From contig NZ_JBQHUF010000014.1 in NCBI RefSeq assembly GCF_052065355.1, positions 1-64,000 of the forward strand: a stretch of 64,000 nt of DNA. Reading direction: 5' to 3'. Made by a program: the position numbers and the translations under genes. The notes under the pieces are model-generated. The model searched no databases. It saw nothing but the letters and a program-made list of their open reading frames with translations, and had not been told where the DNA came from. Shown here in pieces: positions 1 to 7,106 of the stretch; the stretch's first letter is position 1; the number at the start of each line of letters is the position of its first letter. This DNA comes from Flavonifractor sp052065355. Lineage in GTDB: Bacteria > Bacillota > Clostridia > Oscillospirales > Oscillospiraceae.

Positions 1-51
<51 letters not shown>

Positions 52-64
52 CCTGTTCTTTCTA

Positions 65-250
65 TCACAGCAATGTAATTCCCTTTGCGATCATGGCGAT
101 TCCGCCAATGAGCAGTACCGCGCCGCCAACCTTTGTGGTCACGGGAGAGCGCATCCCCCGAAACACCTCATGCAGCTTCTCATAGGGCATCAGGACGAAA
201 AAGGCCCCCAGAACCGCCAGCAAAATTCCTACAGACAGATAGCCTGACAT
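65..250 (-). CDS. small two-TM membrane protein, unknown function
   Basis: This 61-residue protein is almost entirely membrane-embedded: an N-terminal hydrophobic helix at about residues 4-21, a short charged loop (YEKLHEVFRGMRS), then a Gly-rich hydrophobic helix at about 40-60. No catalytic motif is visible and I do not recognise a family with confidence. It is divergent from the Crp/Fnr regulator at 375, so the 124-base gap between them probably holds both promoters and the regulator may control it. The poly-C edge lies 15 bases beyond its stop, so its downstream context is lost. Confidence 0.55.
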   Translation of the reverse strand: MSGYLSVGILLAVLGAFFVLMPYEKLHEVFRGMRSPVTTKVGGAVLLIGGIAMIAKGITLL

Positions 251-305
251 GTCCTCACCGCCGTTTCTTCAGTATGACCCCCATTGTAGCAGGTATGATC
301 TGCCA

Positions 306-334
306 TTGCAAGTCCTCGCCCTCTGTGTTAAACT
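306..334 (+). promoter_or_regulatory. candidate sigma-A promoter of the Crp/Fnr gene
   Basis: A TTGCAA hexamer at 306-311 and a TAAACT hexamer at 329-334 are separated by 17 bases, upstream of the regulator start at 375. The hexamers are imperfect, so this is a plausible rather than certain promoter. Confidence 0.4.
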
Positions 335-343
335 GACCTCACT

Positions 344-359
344 TGTTGCAATTACAACA
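344..359. promoter_or_regulatory. palindromic Crp/Fnr-type operator candidate
   Basis: The half-sites TGTTG (344-348) and CAACA (355-359) form a perfect inverted repeat around an AATT centre, in the size class of Crp/Fnr operators. It lies just downstream of the candidate promoter and 15 bases before the regulator's ATG, a position that would suit autorepression. Confidence 0.5.
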
Positions 360-374
360 TACGGAGGGCTGTTC

Positions 375-1040
375 ATGACAGAATATCTGGAAATCATACG
401 CCGCTCTCCCCTGTTCCGCGGCATAGAGGCGGAGGAGCTTTCCGCCCTGCTGGACTGCATGGGGGGACGGCCCCGACGGATGAAAAAGGGGGACACCGTT
501 CTGGCCGCCGGGGAGCCCGCCACCCATCTGGGCATCGTGCTGGCCGGGCGGGTGCAGGTCAGCCGCCTGAAGGCGGACGGGCAGCGGATCGTCATGGGGG
601 AGATCCGGCCGGGCCAGCTGTTCGCCGAATCCTTTGCCTGCGCCCGGGCGGAGGCTCTGCCCGTCACTGCTACCGCCGGGACAGACGGGGCGGTGCTGCT
701 GCTGGACAGCGGCAGATTGTCCGCCCCCTGCTCCGCCGCCTGCGCCTTCCACGGCAGGCTGATCGCCAACCTTCTGTCTGTGCTGGCCCACAAGAACCTG
801 GCCCTGGCGGGCAAGGTGGAAGTTCTGTCCGGCCGCACCATCCGGGAGCGGCTGCTGGCCTATCTGGAGGACCTGTGCCTGAAGGCCGGGAAAAACACCG
901 TCACGGTCCCCTTCGACCGGCAGGCCCTTGCGGACTACCTGTGCGTGGACCGCAGCGCCCTGTCCAGGGCCATCGGTCAGCTGCGGGAGGAGGGCGTACT
1001 GGAGGCGGACCGGGGGAAATTTACCCTGAAACAGCTCTGA
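375..1040 (+). CDS. Crp/Fnr family transcriptional regulator
   Basis: This 221-residue protein has an N-terminal cyclic-nucleotide-binding-like beta-roll (about residues 10-125), a long dimerisation helix (about 130-160) and a C-terminal winged helix (about 178-218) with the recognition segment DYLCVDRSALSRAIGQL. A C119-x3-C123 pair sits just before the dimer helix, as in several clostridial members, but there is no Fnr-type N-terminal cysteine cluster. The ATG at 375 is chosen because GGAGGG lies 6 bases upstream; an in-frame extension to 249 has no comparable site. A palindrome at 344-359 suggests autoregulation. The next gene is glpK, 63 bases downstream on the same strand. The ligand is unknown. 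Confidence 0.85.
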   Translation: MTEYLEIIRRSPLFRGIEAEELSALLDCMGGRPRRMKKGDTVLAAGEPATHLGIVLAGRVQVSRLKADGQRIVMGEIRPGQLFAESFACARAEALPVTATAGTDGAVLLLDSGRLSAPCSAACAFHGRLIANLLSVLAHKNLALAGKVEVLSGRTIRERLLAYLEDLCLKAGKNTVTVPFDRQALADYLCVDRSALSRAIGQLREEGVLEADRGKFTLKQL

Positions 1041-1103
1041 CCCTCTTTTGCTTCCGCTCCATCCGTGGTACACTGAAAGAAATCACACAAAGGAGGTCAG
1101 GCA

Positions 1104-2588
1104 ATGGGCAGCTATCTCCTGGCTCTGGATCAGGGCACCACCAGCTCCCGGGCCATTCTCTTTGATCGGGAACAGAATATTATTTCTATTTCTCAAAAGG
1201 AATTTACCCAGCTCTATCCCAAAGAGGGATGGGTAGAGCACGACCCCATGGAGATCTGGTCCTCCCAGTACGGGGTGATGATGGAGGTCATCGCCCAGTC
1301 CGGCGTGGCCGCCGGGGACATTGCCGCCATCGGCATCACCAACCAGCGGGAGACCACCATTCTGTGGGACAAAGAGACCGGCCGGCCCATCTACAACGCC
1401 ATCGTGTGGCAGTGCCGCCGGACGGCGGACATGGTGGACAAGCTCCGTGCCGACGGGCTGGAGGACCACATCCGCAAGGCCACCGGCCTCATTCCCGACG
1501 CCTATTTCTCCGCCACCAAGATCGCCTGGATCCTGGATCACGTGGAGGGAGCCAGGGAGAAGGCCCGCCGGGGTGAGATCCTCTTCGGCACGGTAGACAG
1601 CTGGCTGCTGTGGAAGCTCACCGGCGGGGCGGTCCACGCCACCGACGTGACCAACGCCTCCCGCACCATGCTCTACGACATCACGAAGCTGGACTGGGAC
1701 GACACCCTGCTGGAAGCCCTGGACATTCCCCGGGCCATGCTGCCCAAAGTGTGCTCCTCCAGCGAGATCTACGGCTACACCGACATTCAGGGGGCGCAGA
1801 TCCCCATCGCAGGCATCGCCGGGGACCAGCAGGCGGCGCTGTTCGGCCAGACCTGCTTTGATCCCGGAGACGCCAAGAACACCTACGGCACCGGCTGCTT
1901 CCTGCTGATGAACACCGGGGAAAAGCCCTGCTTCAGCTCCAACGGCCTGCTGACCACCATCGCGGTGGGGCTGGGCAGCAAGGTGCAGTACGCTCTGGAG
2001 GGATCTGTATTTGTGGGCGGCGCGGTGATCCAGTGGCTGCGGGACGAGCTGCGGTTCTTCACCGAGAGCCGGGACGCGGAATATTACGCCCAGAAGGTAT
2101 CCGACAACGGCGGCGTGTATCTGGTGCCCGCCTTCACCGGCCTGGGTGCTCCCTACTGGGACATGTATGCCCGGGGCGTGCTGGTTGGCCTCACCCGGGG
2201 CACCCGCCGGGAGCATATCACAAGGGCGGCTCAGGAGTCCATCGCCTATCAGGTGGCCGACCTGGTCCACGCCATGGAGGCGGACACCGGCCTGCCCCTC
2301 CGCGCTCTCCGGGCTGACGGAGGCGCCAGCCGGGACGGCTTTTTGATGCAGTTCCAGGCGGACATTCTGGACCGCCAGGTCCTCCGTCCCGCCATCCGGG
2401 AGACCACCGCTCTGGGCGCCGCCTGCCTGGCTGGTCTGGCCGTGGGCGTGTGGCGGGACAGCGGCGAGCTGCGCTCCCTGCGCCAGCCGGATATTCCCTT
2501 CCAGCCCGCCATGGAGGACGCCCGCCGGGCGGAGCTGCTCCGCCAGTGGCACCGGGCGGTGGAGCGCTGCCGCGGCTGGGCGGAATGA
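1104..2588 (+). CDS. glpK: glycerol kinase
   Basis: GlpK phosphorylates glycerol to sn-glycerol 3-phosphate with ATP. The 494-residue protein is full length for the FGGY family: DQGTTSSR at 9-16 is the first phosphate-binding motif, GITNQRETT is at about 77-85, and D241 in AGDQQAALFGQ is the catalytic base position. The SD AGGAGG lies 7 bases before the ATG. The residue aligned with the HPr-phosphorylated His of enterococcal GlpK (14 residues before the catalytic Asp) is D227 here, so PTS-dependent activation at that site looks absent. A weak promoter (TTTGCT-16-TACACT, 1047-1074) may lie in the gap after the Crp/Fnr gene. No glycerol facilitator or G3P dehydrogenase is adjacent. Confidence 0.95.
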   Translation: MGSYLLALDQGTTSSRAILFDREQNIISISQKEFTQLYPKEGWVEHDPMEIWSSQYGVMMEVIAQSGVAAGDIAAIGITNQRETTILWDKETGRPIYNAIVWQCRRTADMVDKLRADGLEDHIRKATGLIPDAYFSATKIAWILDHVEGAREKARRGEILFGTVDSWLLWKLTGGAVHATDVTNASRTMLYDITKLDWDDTLLEALDIPRAMLPKVCSSSEIYGYTDIQGAQIPIAGIAGDQQAALFGQTCFDPGDAKNTYGTGCFLLMNTGEKPCFSSNGLLTTIAVGLGSKVQYALEGSVFVGGAVIQWLRDELRFFTESRDAEYYAQKVSDNGGVYLVPAFTGLGAPYWDMYARGVLVGLTRGTRREHITRAAQESIAYQVADLVHAMEADTGLPLRALRADGGASRDGFLMQFQADILDRQVLRPAIRETTALGAACLAGLAVGVWRDSGELRSLRQPDIPFQPAMEDARRAELLRQWHRAVERCRGWAE

Positions 2589-2607
2589 TTGATGCTGGTT
2601 CGACAAA

Positions 2608-2685
2608 GCCTCCTGTCTTTCCCTTTCCTTCTCTCTTGCAGGAGCGGGAAAAAGAGAGTAGAATAGGCCCCAGAAGACAGGAGGC
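2608..2685 (+). promoter_or_regulatory. nested inverted repeats pairing the SD of the next gene
   Basis: GCCTCCTGTCTT (2608-2619) is perfectly complementary to AAGACAGGAGGC (2674-2685), and the second arm contains the AGGAGG ribosome site of the gene starting at 2694. Inside the 54-base loop a second stem, CTCTCTT (2631-2637) with AAGAGAG (2652-2658), can form. In RNA the structure would hide the ribosome site. No T-run follows, so it does not look like a terminator. Confidence 0.6.
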
Positions 2686-2693
2686 CCTGAACC

Positions 2694-3131
2694 ATGCAGA
2701 ATCTTGATGCTTTTTCTTACCAGTGCGGTGTGATCGACTGCTTTAACGAGATGGTGCACGCCGGATTGAAGACCCTGGCCCTCAGCCGGCCCATGGACAG
2801 CGCTCAGGAGCGGGACGCCCTGATCCCCTTCGCCCGGGAGAGCTGCGCCCGCTACGGAACCAAGCTCTACATAGAGGACGAGCCTCTGCTCACCGACCTG
2901 TTCCCCATCTCCATGAACCTGGGCAAACACAATATGCTGCTTTACCAGGCCGACCACATTTTGGACCAGTATCTCCGCCTGAAGCGCTGGAAGGAATCAC
3001 TGGTGCGGGAGAAGGTCTATTTCGGCGGCAACCGCACCCAGATCGCCTGGGATTTCGGGCGTTTGCTGTCCTATCCGGAGGATGCCATCCGCCGTCTCAT
3101 CGCCGACAACCAGGAGAAGGAACAGCTGTGA
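2694..3131 (+). CDS. conserved-looking hypothetical protein, soluble
   Basis: This is a 145-residue soluble protein of mixed charge with no signal peptide or membrane segment, and I do not recognise its family. It contains several aromatic/acidic patches, for example YIEDEPLLTDLFP near the middle, and a C-terminal half rich in Arg, Lys and Glu that looks helical. The ATG at 2694 has AGGAGG 9 bases upstream, but that site is one arm of a 12-bp inverted repeat beginning just after glpK. Third-position GC bias matches the neighbours, which supports a real gene. It sits between glpK and cspA on the same strand; a link to glycerol metabolism is only positional. Confidence 0.65.
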   Translation: MQNLDAFSYQCGVIDCFNEMVHAGLKTLALSRPMDSAQERDALIPFARESCARYGTKLYIEDEPLLTDLFPISMNLGKHNMLLYQADHILDQYLRLKRWKESLVREKVYFGGNRTQIAWDFGRLLSYPEDAIRRLIADNQEKEQL

Positions 3132-3137
3132 TTTTTC

Positions 3138-3166
3138 TTGACGGACGCCTGGTTCGGTGGTATAGT
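3138..3166 (+). promoter_or_regulatory. sigma-A promoter of cspA
   Basis: TTGACG (3138-3143) and TATAGT (3161-3166) are separated by exactly 17 bases. It would produce a leader of roughly 120 bases before the cold-shock gene. Confidence 0.8.
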
Positions 3167-3193
3167 ATCAGGGTAGTCTAAATGCACGGCCTG

Positions 3194-3250
3194 AACTCAC
3201 ATGTTTGTAGTCATCGTCGCCTCTTCAGACGATACGCAAATATGTGAGTT
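3194..3250 (+). promoter_or_regulatory. long hairpin in the cspA 5' leader
   Basis: Bases 3194-3207 pair with 3237-3250 over 14 positions with one G-U. An inner 6-bp stem (ATCGTC 3213-3218 with GACGAT 3228-3233) closes a 9-base loop. T-rich sequence follows (3249-3253), so it could act as a weak terminator or as a temperature-responsive leader of the kind known for csp mRNAs. Confidence 0.6.
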
Positions 3251-3295
3251 TTTCTTTGTCATTTAGCTCCAAATTTTTTCTCAGGAGGTACCATC

Positions 3296-3508
3296 ATGTA
3301 TCACGGTACTGTTAAGTGGTTCAACGAGACCAAGGGCTTCGGCTTCATCTCCAACGACGAGGGCGGCGACGACGTGTTCGTGCACTTCTCCGCCATCGTG
3401 TGCGACGGCTTCAAGACCCTCCAGGAGGGCCAGAAGGTCACTTATGATGTGGAGCCCGATCCCAAGAACGCCGACAAGCTGCGCGCTGTCAACGTGGTGG
3501 CTGCCTAA
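3296..3508 (+). CDS. cspA: cold-shock protein, CspA family
   Basis: This 70-residue single cold-shock domain is full length for the family. It has the RNA-binding motifs RNP1 (KGFGFIS, about 14-20) and RNP2 (DVFVHFS, about 27-33) on an OB fold. Such proteins bind single-stranded RNA and melt secondary structure, acting as RNA chaperones after cold shock or in fast growth. AGGAGG lies just upstream of the ATG. The gene stands alone: its own strong promoter at 3138-3166, a structured leader, and a strong terminator at 3525-3560. The highly biased codon use fits abundant expression. The symbol is a family-level name. Confidence 0.95.
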   Translation: MYHGTVKWFNETKGFGFISNDEGGDDVFVHFSAIVCDGFKTLQEGQKVTYDVEPDPKNADKLRAVNVVAA

Positions 3509-3524
3509 TCTGTCTCGACACACT

Positions 3525-3560
3525 GCGCCGGTCCCCTTTTGGGACCGGCGCTCTTTTTTT
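3525..3560 (+). terminator. rho-independent terminator after cspA
   Basis: GCGCCGGTCCC (3525-3535) pairs perfectly with GGGACCGGCGC (3541-3551) across a 5-base loop, followed by a T-rich tract to 3560. Confidence 0.95.
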
Positions 3561-3640
3561 GCACCCCTTTCCCGGCGGTGGCGTATACTGTCTTGCGGAG
3601 GGCAAACACCCGCCGCCACTTTGAATGGGGGTACTTTACT

Positions 3641-3871
3641 ATGTGTTGTTGTAATCGTCAGAATCGCTGCTGCCGCTGCGGCTGCTGCTCCAACAACGGG
3701 AACGGGAGCGGCGGGGCTGTCACCCTGCCTTCCTTCCCCGATCTCTCCTGGCTGGCCAATGGCGGCAGCAACACCCGCTGGCCGGTTTACGTCTCCGTCC
3801 CCGCTTTCCTGATGGATATGCAGGAGGAGGATTCCGATACCTGTGGTTCCTGCGGCTGCTGCCGCGGCTGA
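3641..3871 (+). CDS. 76-residue cysteine-rich protein, unknown
   Basis: Twelve of 76 residues are Cys, all at the ends: positions 2, 3, 4, 10, 11, 13, 15 and 16 at the N-terminus, and 68, 71, 73 and 74 at the C-terminus. The middle has a Gly/Asn-rich linker and a hydrophobic stretch with Trp and Pro (WPVYVSVPAFLMDM), followed by an acidic patch. There is no signal peptide or membrane helix. A GGGGG run 9 bases before the ATG is a mediocre ribosome site. The gene lies between two strong terminators (3560 and 3919-3950), so it is its own unit. Metal binding or a cross-linked spore-coat role would fit the cysteines, but neither is shown. Confidence 0.6.
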   Translation: MCCCNRQNRCCRCGCCSNNGNGSGGAVTLPSFPDLSWLANGGSNTRWPVYVSVPAFLMDMQEEDSDTCGSCGCCRG

Positions 3872-3918
3872 TTCCCGCACCGCCCCCTTGAGGGGGCGGC
3901 TACTTACCCCCATTCTCT

Positions 3919-3950
3919 CCCCTGCGGCCTGGTCCGCAGGGGATTTTTTT
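3919..3950 (+). terminator. terminator after the Cys-rich gene
   Basis: CCCCTGCGG (3919-3927) pairs with CCGCAGGGG (3934-3942), followed by seven T (3944-3950). A second strong GC stem without a T-run, CCGCCCCC/GGGGGCGG at 3880-3899, precedes it directly after the stop codon. Confidence 0.92.
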
Positions 3951-4014
3951 GCGCTCAACCCCTTGCGCCCCAAGCGCTTCCAGCACTTTTCCCTTTTTTC
4001 GGCAAAAATACCTA

Positions 4015-4042
4015 TTGACAAATGGCCGCCGCCTGATAAAAT
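4015..4042 (+). promoter_or_regulatory. promoter of the fatty-acid synthesis cluster
   Basis: A consensus TTGACA (4015-4020) is followed after 16 bases by TAAAAT (4037-4042) with an extended TG at 4034-4035. It is the only strong promoter seen before acpP and probably drives the whole acc/fab run. Confidence 0.85.
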
Positions 4043-4060
4043 ATGCTTAAATTATTTTAT

Positions 4061-4101
4061 TTAAAAATTTTTAAGTAAAATGATTTAACTAAAAATTTTG
4101 A
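4061..4101. promoter_or_regulatory. tandem AT-rich palindromes, candidate FabT-type operator
   Basis: TTAAAAATTTTTAA (4061-4074) is a perfect 14-bp palindrome. The related box TAAAAATTTTGA (4090-4101) starts 28 bp after the matching position. Both lie just downstream of the acpP promoter. The MarR gene at the end of the cluster is the natural candidate to bind them, which is inference. Confidence 0.55.
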
Positions 4102-4125
4102 ATTGATTTGTGAGGAGCATTTATC

Positions 4126-4356
4126 ATGGATTTCGAGAAGATTAAGGACATCATCGTGGAGACTCTGAGCTGCGACGCCGACAAGGTGACTCCCGAGGCC
4201 AAGCTGGCTGAGGATCTGGAGGCCGACTCCCTGGCCGCCGTGGAGCTGTCCATGGCTCTGGAGGAGGCTTTCGGCGTGACCATCGCCGACGAGGACCTGC
4301 CCAACATGAAGACCGTGGGCGATCTGATGAAGTACATCGAGGAGCACGCTGCCTAA
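4126..4356 (+). CDS. acpP: acyl carrier protein
   Basis: This 76-residue acidic four-helix protein carries growing acyl chains on a phosphopantetheine arm. The attachment serine is S35 in the motif ADSLAAVEL. Length and sequence are standard for bacterial AcpP. A GAGGAG ribosome site lies upstream. It is the first gene of the fatty-acid cluster, right after the AT-rich promoter and operator region. A GC hairpin at 4382-4404 separates it from accB and may partly stop transcription, which would make ACP more abundant than the enzymes downstream. Confidence 0.97.
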   Translation: MDFEKIKDIIVETLSCDADKVTPEAKLAEDLEADSLAAVELSMALEEAFGVTIADEDLPNMKTVGDLMKYIEEHAA

Positions 4357-4381
4357 GCGCAGCCTTCCCCGCAATTGCCTG

Positions 4382-4404
4382 AGGCGCCGGTAATACCGGC
4401 GCCT
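4382..4404 (+). terminator. leaky terminator or processing hairpin between acpP and accB
   Basis: AGGCGCCGG (4382-4390) pairs with CCGGCGCCT (4396-4404) over a 5-base loop, followed only by TTG, so termination would be partial. Confidence 0.5.
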
Positions 4405-4424
4405 TTGTGCCGAAAGGAGCCGCT

Positions 4425-4853
4425 ATGACCAACCAAGAGATCTTTGAGCTGATGACCCGCTTCGACCAGAGCGGCATCACCTCTTTTAAGCTGACTACCA
4501 AGGACGTGACTCTGGAGCTGGGCAAGGGAGCTGCTGCTCCTGCCGCCTCCGCCCCTGTTCTGTCCGCTGCCGCCCCTGCCGCCGCCCCCGCGGCGGCTCC
4601 CGCTCAGCCGGAGGGTCCCTGCATCACCGCCCCCCTGGTGGGCACCTTCTATGCCGCCTCCGCCCCCGACGCTGAGCCCTTTGTCAAGGTGGGCGACAAG
4701 GTGAAGAAGGGCCAGACCGTGTGCCTGATGGAGGCCATGAAGATGATGAACGAGGTCCAGGCTCCCTGCGACTGCGTCATCGAGGCCGTGCTCCAGGAGG
4801 ATGGGGCTCTGGTGTCCTTCGGGGATCCCCTCATCCGCTACCGGGAAGGGTGA
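4425..4853 (+). CDS. accB: biotin carboxyl carrier protein of acetyl-CoA carboxylase
   Basis: This 142-residue BCCP carries the biotin that shuttles carboxyl groups between AccC and AccDA. An N-terminal domain of about 34 residues is followed by an Ala/Pro-rich flexible linker (about 35-62) and a biotinyl domain in which K106 of EAMKMMNEV is the biotinylation site. ATG 4425 is chosen over an earlier in-frame ATG at 4407 because AAAGGAG lies just upstream of it and the product then starts like known BCCPs (NQEIFELM). The accC start follows 4 bases after the stop, so translation is probably coupled. Confidence 0.96.
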   Translation: MTNQEIFELMTRFDQSGITSFKLTTKDVTLELGKGAAAPAASAPVLSAAAPAAAPAAAPAQPEGPCITAPLVGTFYAASAPDAEPFVKVGDKVKKGQTVCLMEAMKMMNEVQAPCDCVIEAVLQEDGALVSFGDPLIRYREG

Positions 4854-4857
4854 GCCC

Positions 4858-6243
4858 ATGTTCAAGCGTATTTTGATCGCCAATCGGGGCGAGATCGCCG
4901 TCCGGGTATTTCGTGCCTGCCGGGAGCTGGACATCGAGCCTGTGGTGGTCTACTCCCAGGCCGACGCGGAGGCTCTCCACGTCCAGCTAGCGGAGCGGGC
5001 CTACTGCATCGGCCCCGCCCGGTCCGCCGACAGCTACCTGAATGTGGACGCCATCCTCACTGTGGCCCAGGCCACCGGCTGCGACGCCATCCACCCGGGC
5101 TACGGCTTCCTGTCTGAGAACGACCAGTTCGCCGACGCCTGCGCCCAGGCGGGCATCGCCTTCATTGGCCCCTCCGGAGACGTGATCCGGGCCATGGGCA
5201 ACAAGGCCGCTGCCCGCAAGCTGATGATGGAGGCCGGCGTGCCGGTGGTACCCGGCTCCGACGGAGCTGTGGAAACCGCAGAGCAGGCCAAGGCCCTGGC
5301 CGATTCCATCGGCTACCCCGTGCTCATCAAGGCCTCCGCCGGCGGCGGCGGCCGGGGCATGCGCCGGGTGTTTGAGCCCGACCAGCTCATCCCCCTGTTT
5401 GAAGAGGCCCGCAGCGAGTCGGTGGCCTGCTTCGGCAGCGGAGAGATGTATCTGGAAAAGCTGATCCTCAATCCCCGGCACATCGAGTTCCAGATCATGG
5501 CCGACAAGGAAGGCCACGTGATCCAGCTGGGTGACCGGGACTGCTCCATCCAGCGGCGCAACCAGAAGCTGCTGGAGGAATCCCCCTCCAAGGCCCTCAC
5601 TCCCGAACTGCGGGAGAAGATGGGCGCCGCCGCCGTGGCCGCCGCCAAGGCCGCCCACTATGAGAACGCCGGCACCATCGAGTTCGTGCTGGATCAGGAG
5701 GGCAACTTCTACTTCATTGAGATGAACACCCGCATCCAGGTGGAGCACCCGGTCACCGAGCTGGTCACCGGAGTGGACCTGGTGCGGGAGCAGATCCGCA
5801 TCGCCGCCGGGCTGCCCCTCTCCCTCACCCAGGATGAAGTGCAGCTGCGAGGTCACGCCATCGAGTGCCGCATCAATGCCGAAGATCCGGCCCACGGCTT
5901 CCAGCCCCGGCCGGGAAAGATCGACTTTGTCCATCTGCCCGGCGGCTGCGGCGTGCGGGTGGATACCGGGCTGTACACCGGCTACACCCTGCCTCCCTTC
6001 TACGATTCTCTGATGGCAAAGCTCATCGTGTACGCCCCCACCCGGCTGGAGGCCATCCGCCGGATGCGCCGGGCGCTGGAGGAGCTGATCATCCAGGGTC
6101 CGCCCAACAATGTGGATCTGCTCCATCAAATCCTGCACCACCCCGACTTCGTCCGGGGCAACTACACCACCGGCTTCCTGGAGGCCAACATGGACACCCT
6201 GCTGGCCTGGAGCCGGGGCGGAGAGGAGACTGAAGCGAAATGA
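4858..6243 (+). CDS. accC: acetyl-CoA carboxylase, biotin carboxylase subunit
   Basis: AccC carboxylates the biotin on AccB using ATP and bicarbonate. The 461-residue protein has the expected three parts: an N-terminal domain starting FKRILIANRGEIA, an ATP-grasp domain with the glycine loop GGGGRG at 162-167 and the EMNTRIQVEHPVTE signature, and a C-terminal domain. The start at 4858 gives the standard N-terminus; an earlier in-frame start at 4801 would run back into accB. accD begins with an ATGA overlap at 6240. It is part of the accBCDA block. Confidence 0.97.
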   Translation: MFKRILIANRGEIAVRVFRACRELDIEPVVVYSQADAEALHVQLAERAYCIGPARSADSYLNVDAILTVAQATGCDAIHPGYGFLSENDQFADACAQAGIAFIGPSGDVIRAMGNKAAARKLMMEAGVPVVPGSDGAVETAEQAKALADSIGYPVLIKASAGGGGRGMRRVFEPDQLIPLFEEARSESVACFGSGEMYLEKLILNPRHIEFQIMADKEGHVIQLGDRDCSIQRRNQKLLEESPSKALTPELREKMGAAAVAAAKAAHYENAGTIEFVLDQEGNFYFIEMNTRIQVEHPVTELVTGVDLVREQIRIAAGLPLSLTQDEVQLRGHAIECRINAEDPAHGFQPRPGKIDFVHLPGGCGVRVDTGLYTGYTLPPFYDSLMAKLIVYAPTRLEAIRRMRRALEELIIQGPPNNVDLLHQILHHPDFVRGNYTTGFLEANMDTLLAWSRGGEETEAK

Positions 6244-7106
6244 GCAACGTCTTTGCCCAGCGGCGGCAGAAGCTGCTGGCTCTGAAAGCCCTCCGGGGCA
6301 CCTCTCCCGCCCCCGCCCACACTGAGGAGACCTGTCCCGCCTGCGGCGGCGTGGTACGCCGCCGGGATCTGGTGGCCGGGCGGTACGTCTGCCCCCTGTG
6401 CGGCCACCATTACCCCATCGGGGCCTATTACCGGCTGAGCCTGGTACTGGACAAGGGCACCTTTCGGGAGCTGGACGACAGTCTGACCTCCAACGACCCC
6501 CTGTCCTTCCCCGGCTACGCCGCCAAGCTGGACGCCGCCCGGCGGCGCACCGGCATGGCGGAGGGCGTAGTCACCGCCACCGGCCGGATCAATGGCCAGA
6601 AGGTGGCGGTGGGCGCACTGGACAGCCGATTCTTCATGGGCAGCATGAGCGCCGCCCTGGGTGAGAAGGTCACCCGGTTGGTGGAGCACGCCGAAAAGAA
6701 CAAGCTGCCCCTCATCCTCTTCTCCGCCAGCGGCGGCGCCCGGATGCAGGAAGGCATTCTGTCCCTGATGCAGATGGCCAAGACCTCCGCCGCCCTGGAG
6801 CGGTTCTCCCAAAAGGGCGGGCTGTACATCTCAGTGCTCACCCATCCCACCACCGGCGGCGTCACCGCCAGCTTCGCCAGCCTGGGAGACATCATGCTGG
6901 CAGAGCCCGGCGCCCTCATCGGCTTCGCCGGTCCCCGGGTCATTGAGCAGACGATTGGGGAAAAGCTGCCGGAGGGCTTCCAGAGCGCCGAGTATCTGCT
7001 GGAGCACGGCTTCCTGGACGCCATCGTGCCCCGGGCCCAGATGCGGGACACCCTGATCCGGCTGCTGAAGCTCCACGGGAAAGGAGGGTCCGACCGTGCC
7101 AAATGA
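6240..7106 (+). CDS. accD: acetyl-CoA carboxylase, carboxyltransferase beta subunit
   Basis: With AccA this subunit moves the carboxyl group from biotin to acetyl-CoA, giving malonyl-CoA. The 288-residue protein has the N-terminal zinc finger, C32-x2-C35 and C51-x2-C54, then the crotonase-like core with SGGARMQEG. Start and stop overlap the neighbours: ATGA with accC, and 11 bases with accA. This tight coupling fits equal subunit supply. Confidence 0.97.
   Translation: MSNVFAQRRQKLLALKALRGTSPAPAHTEETCPACGGVVRRRDLVAGRYVCPLCGHHYPIGAYYRLSLVLDKGTFRELDDSLTSNDPLSFPGYAAKLDAARRRTGMAEGVVTATGRINGQKVAVGALDSRFFMGSMSAALGEKVTRLVEHAEKNKLPLILFSASGGARMQEGILSLMQMAKTSAALERFSQKGGLYISVLTHPTTGGVTASFASLGDIMLAEPGALIGFAGPRVIEQTIGEKLPEGFQSAEYLLEHGFLDAIVPRAQMRDTLIRLLKLHGKGGSDRAK

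Noticed and set aside
1083..2957. 624-codon minus-strand frame over glpK
   Set aside because: Crosses glpK and the next gene, no recognisable domain, composition typical of antisense GC-rich frames.
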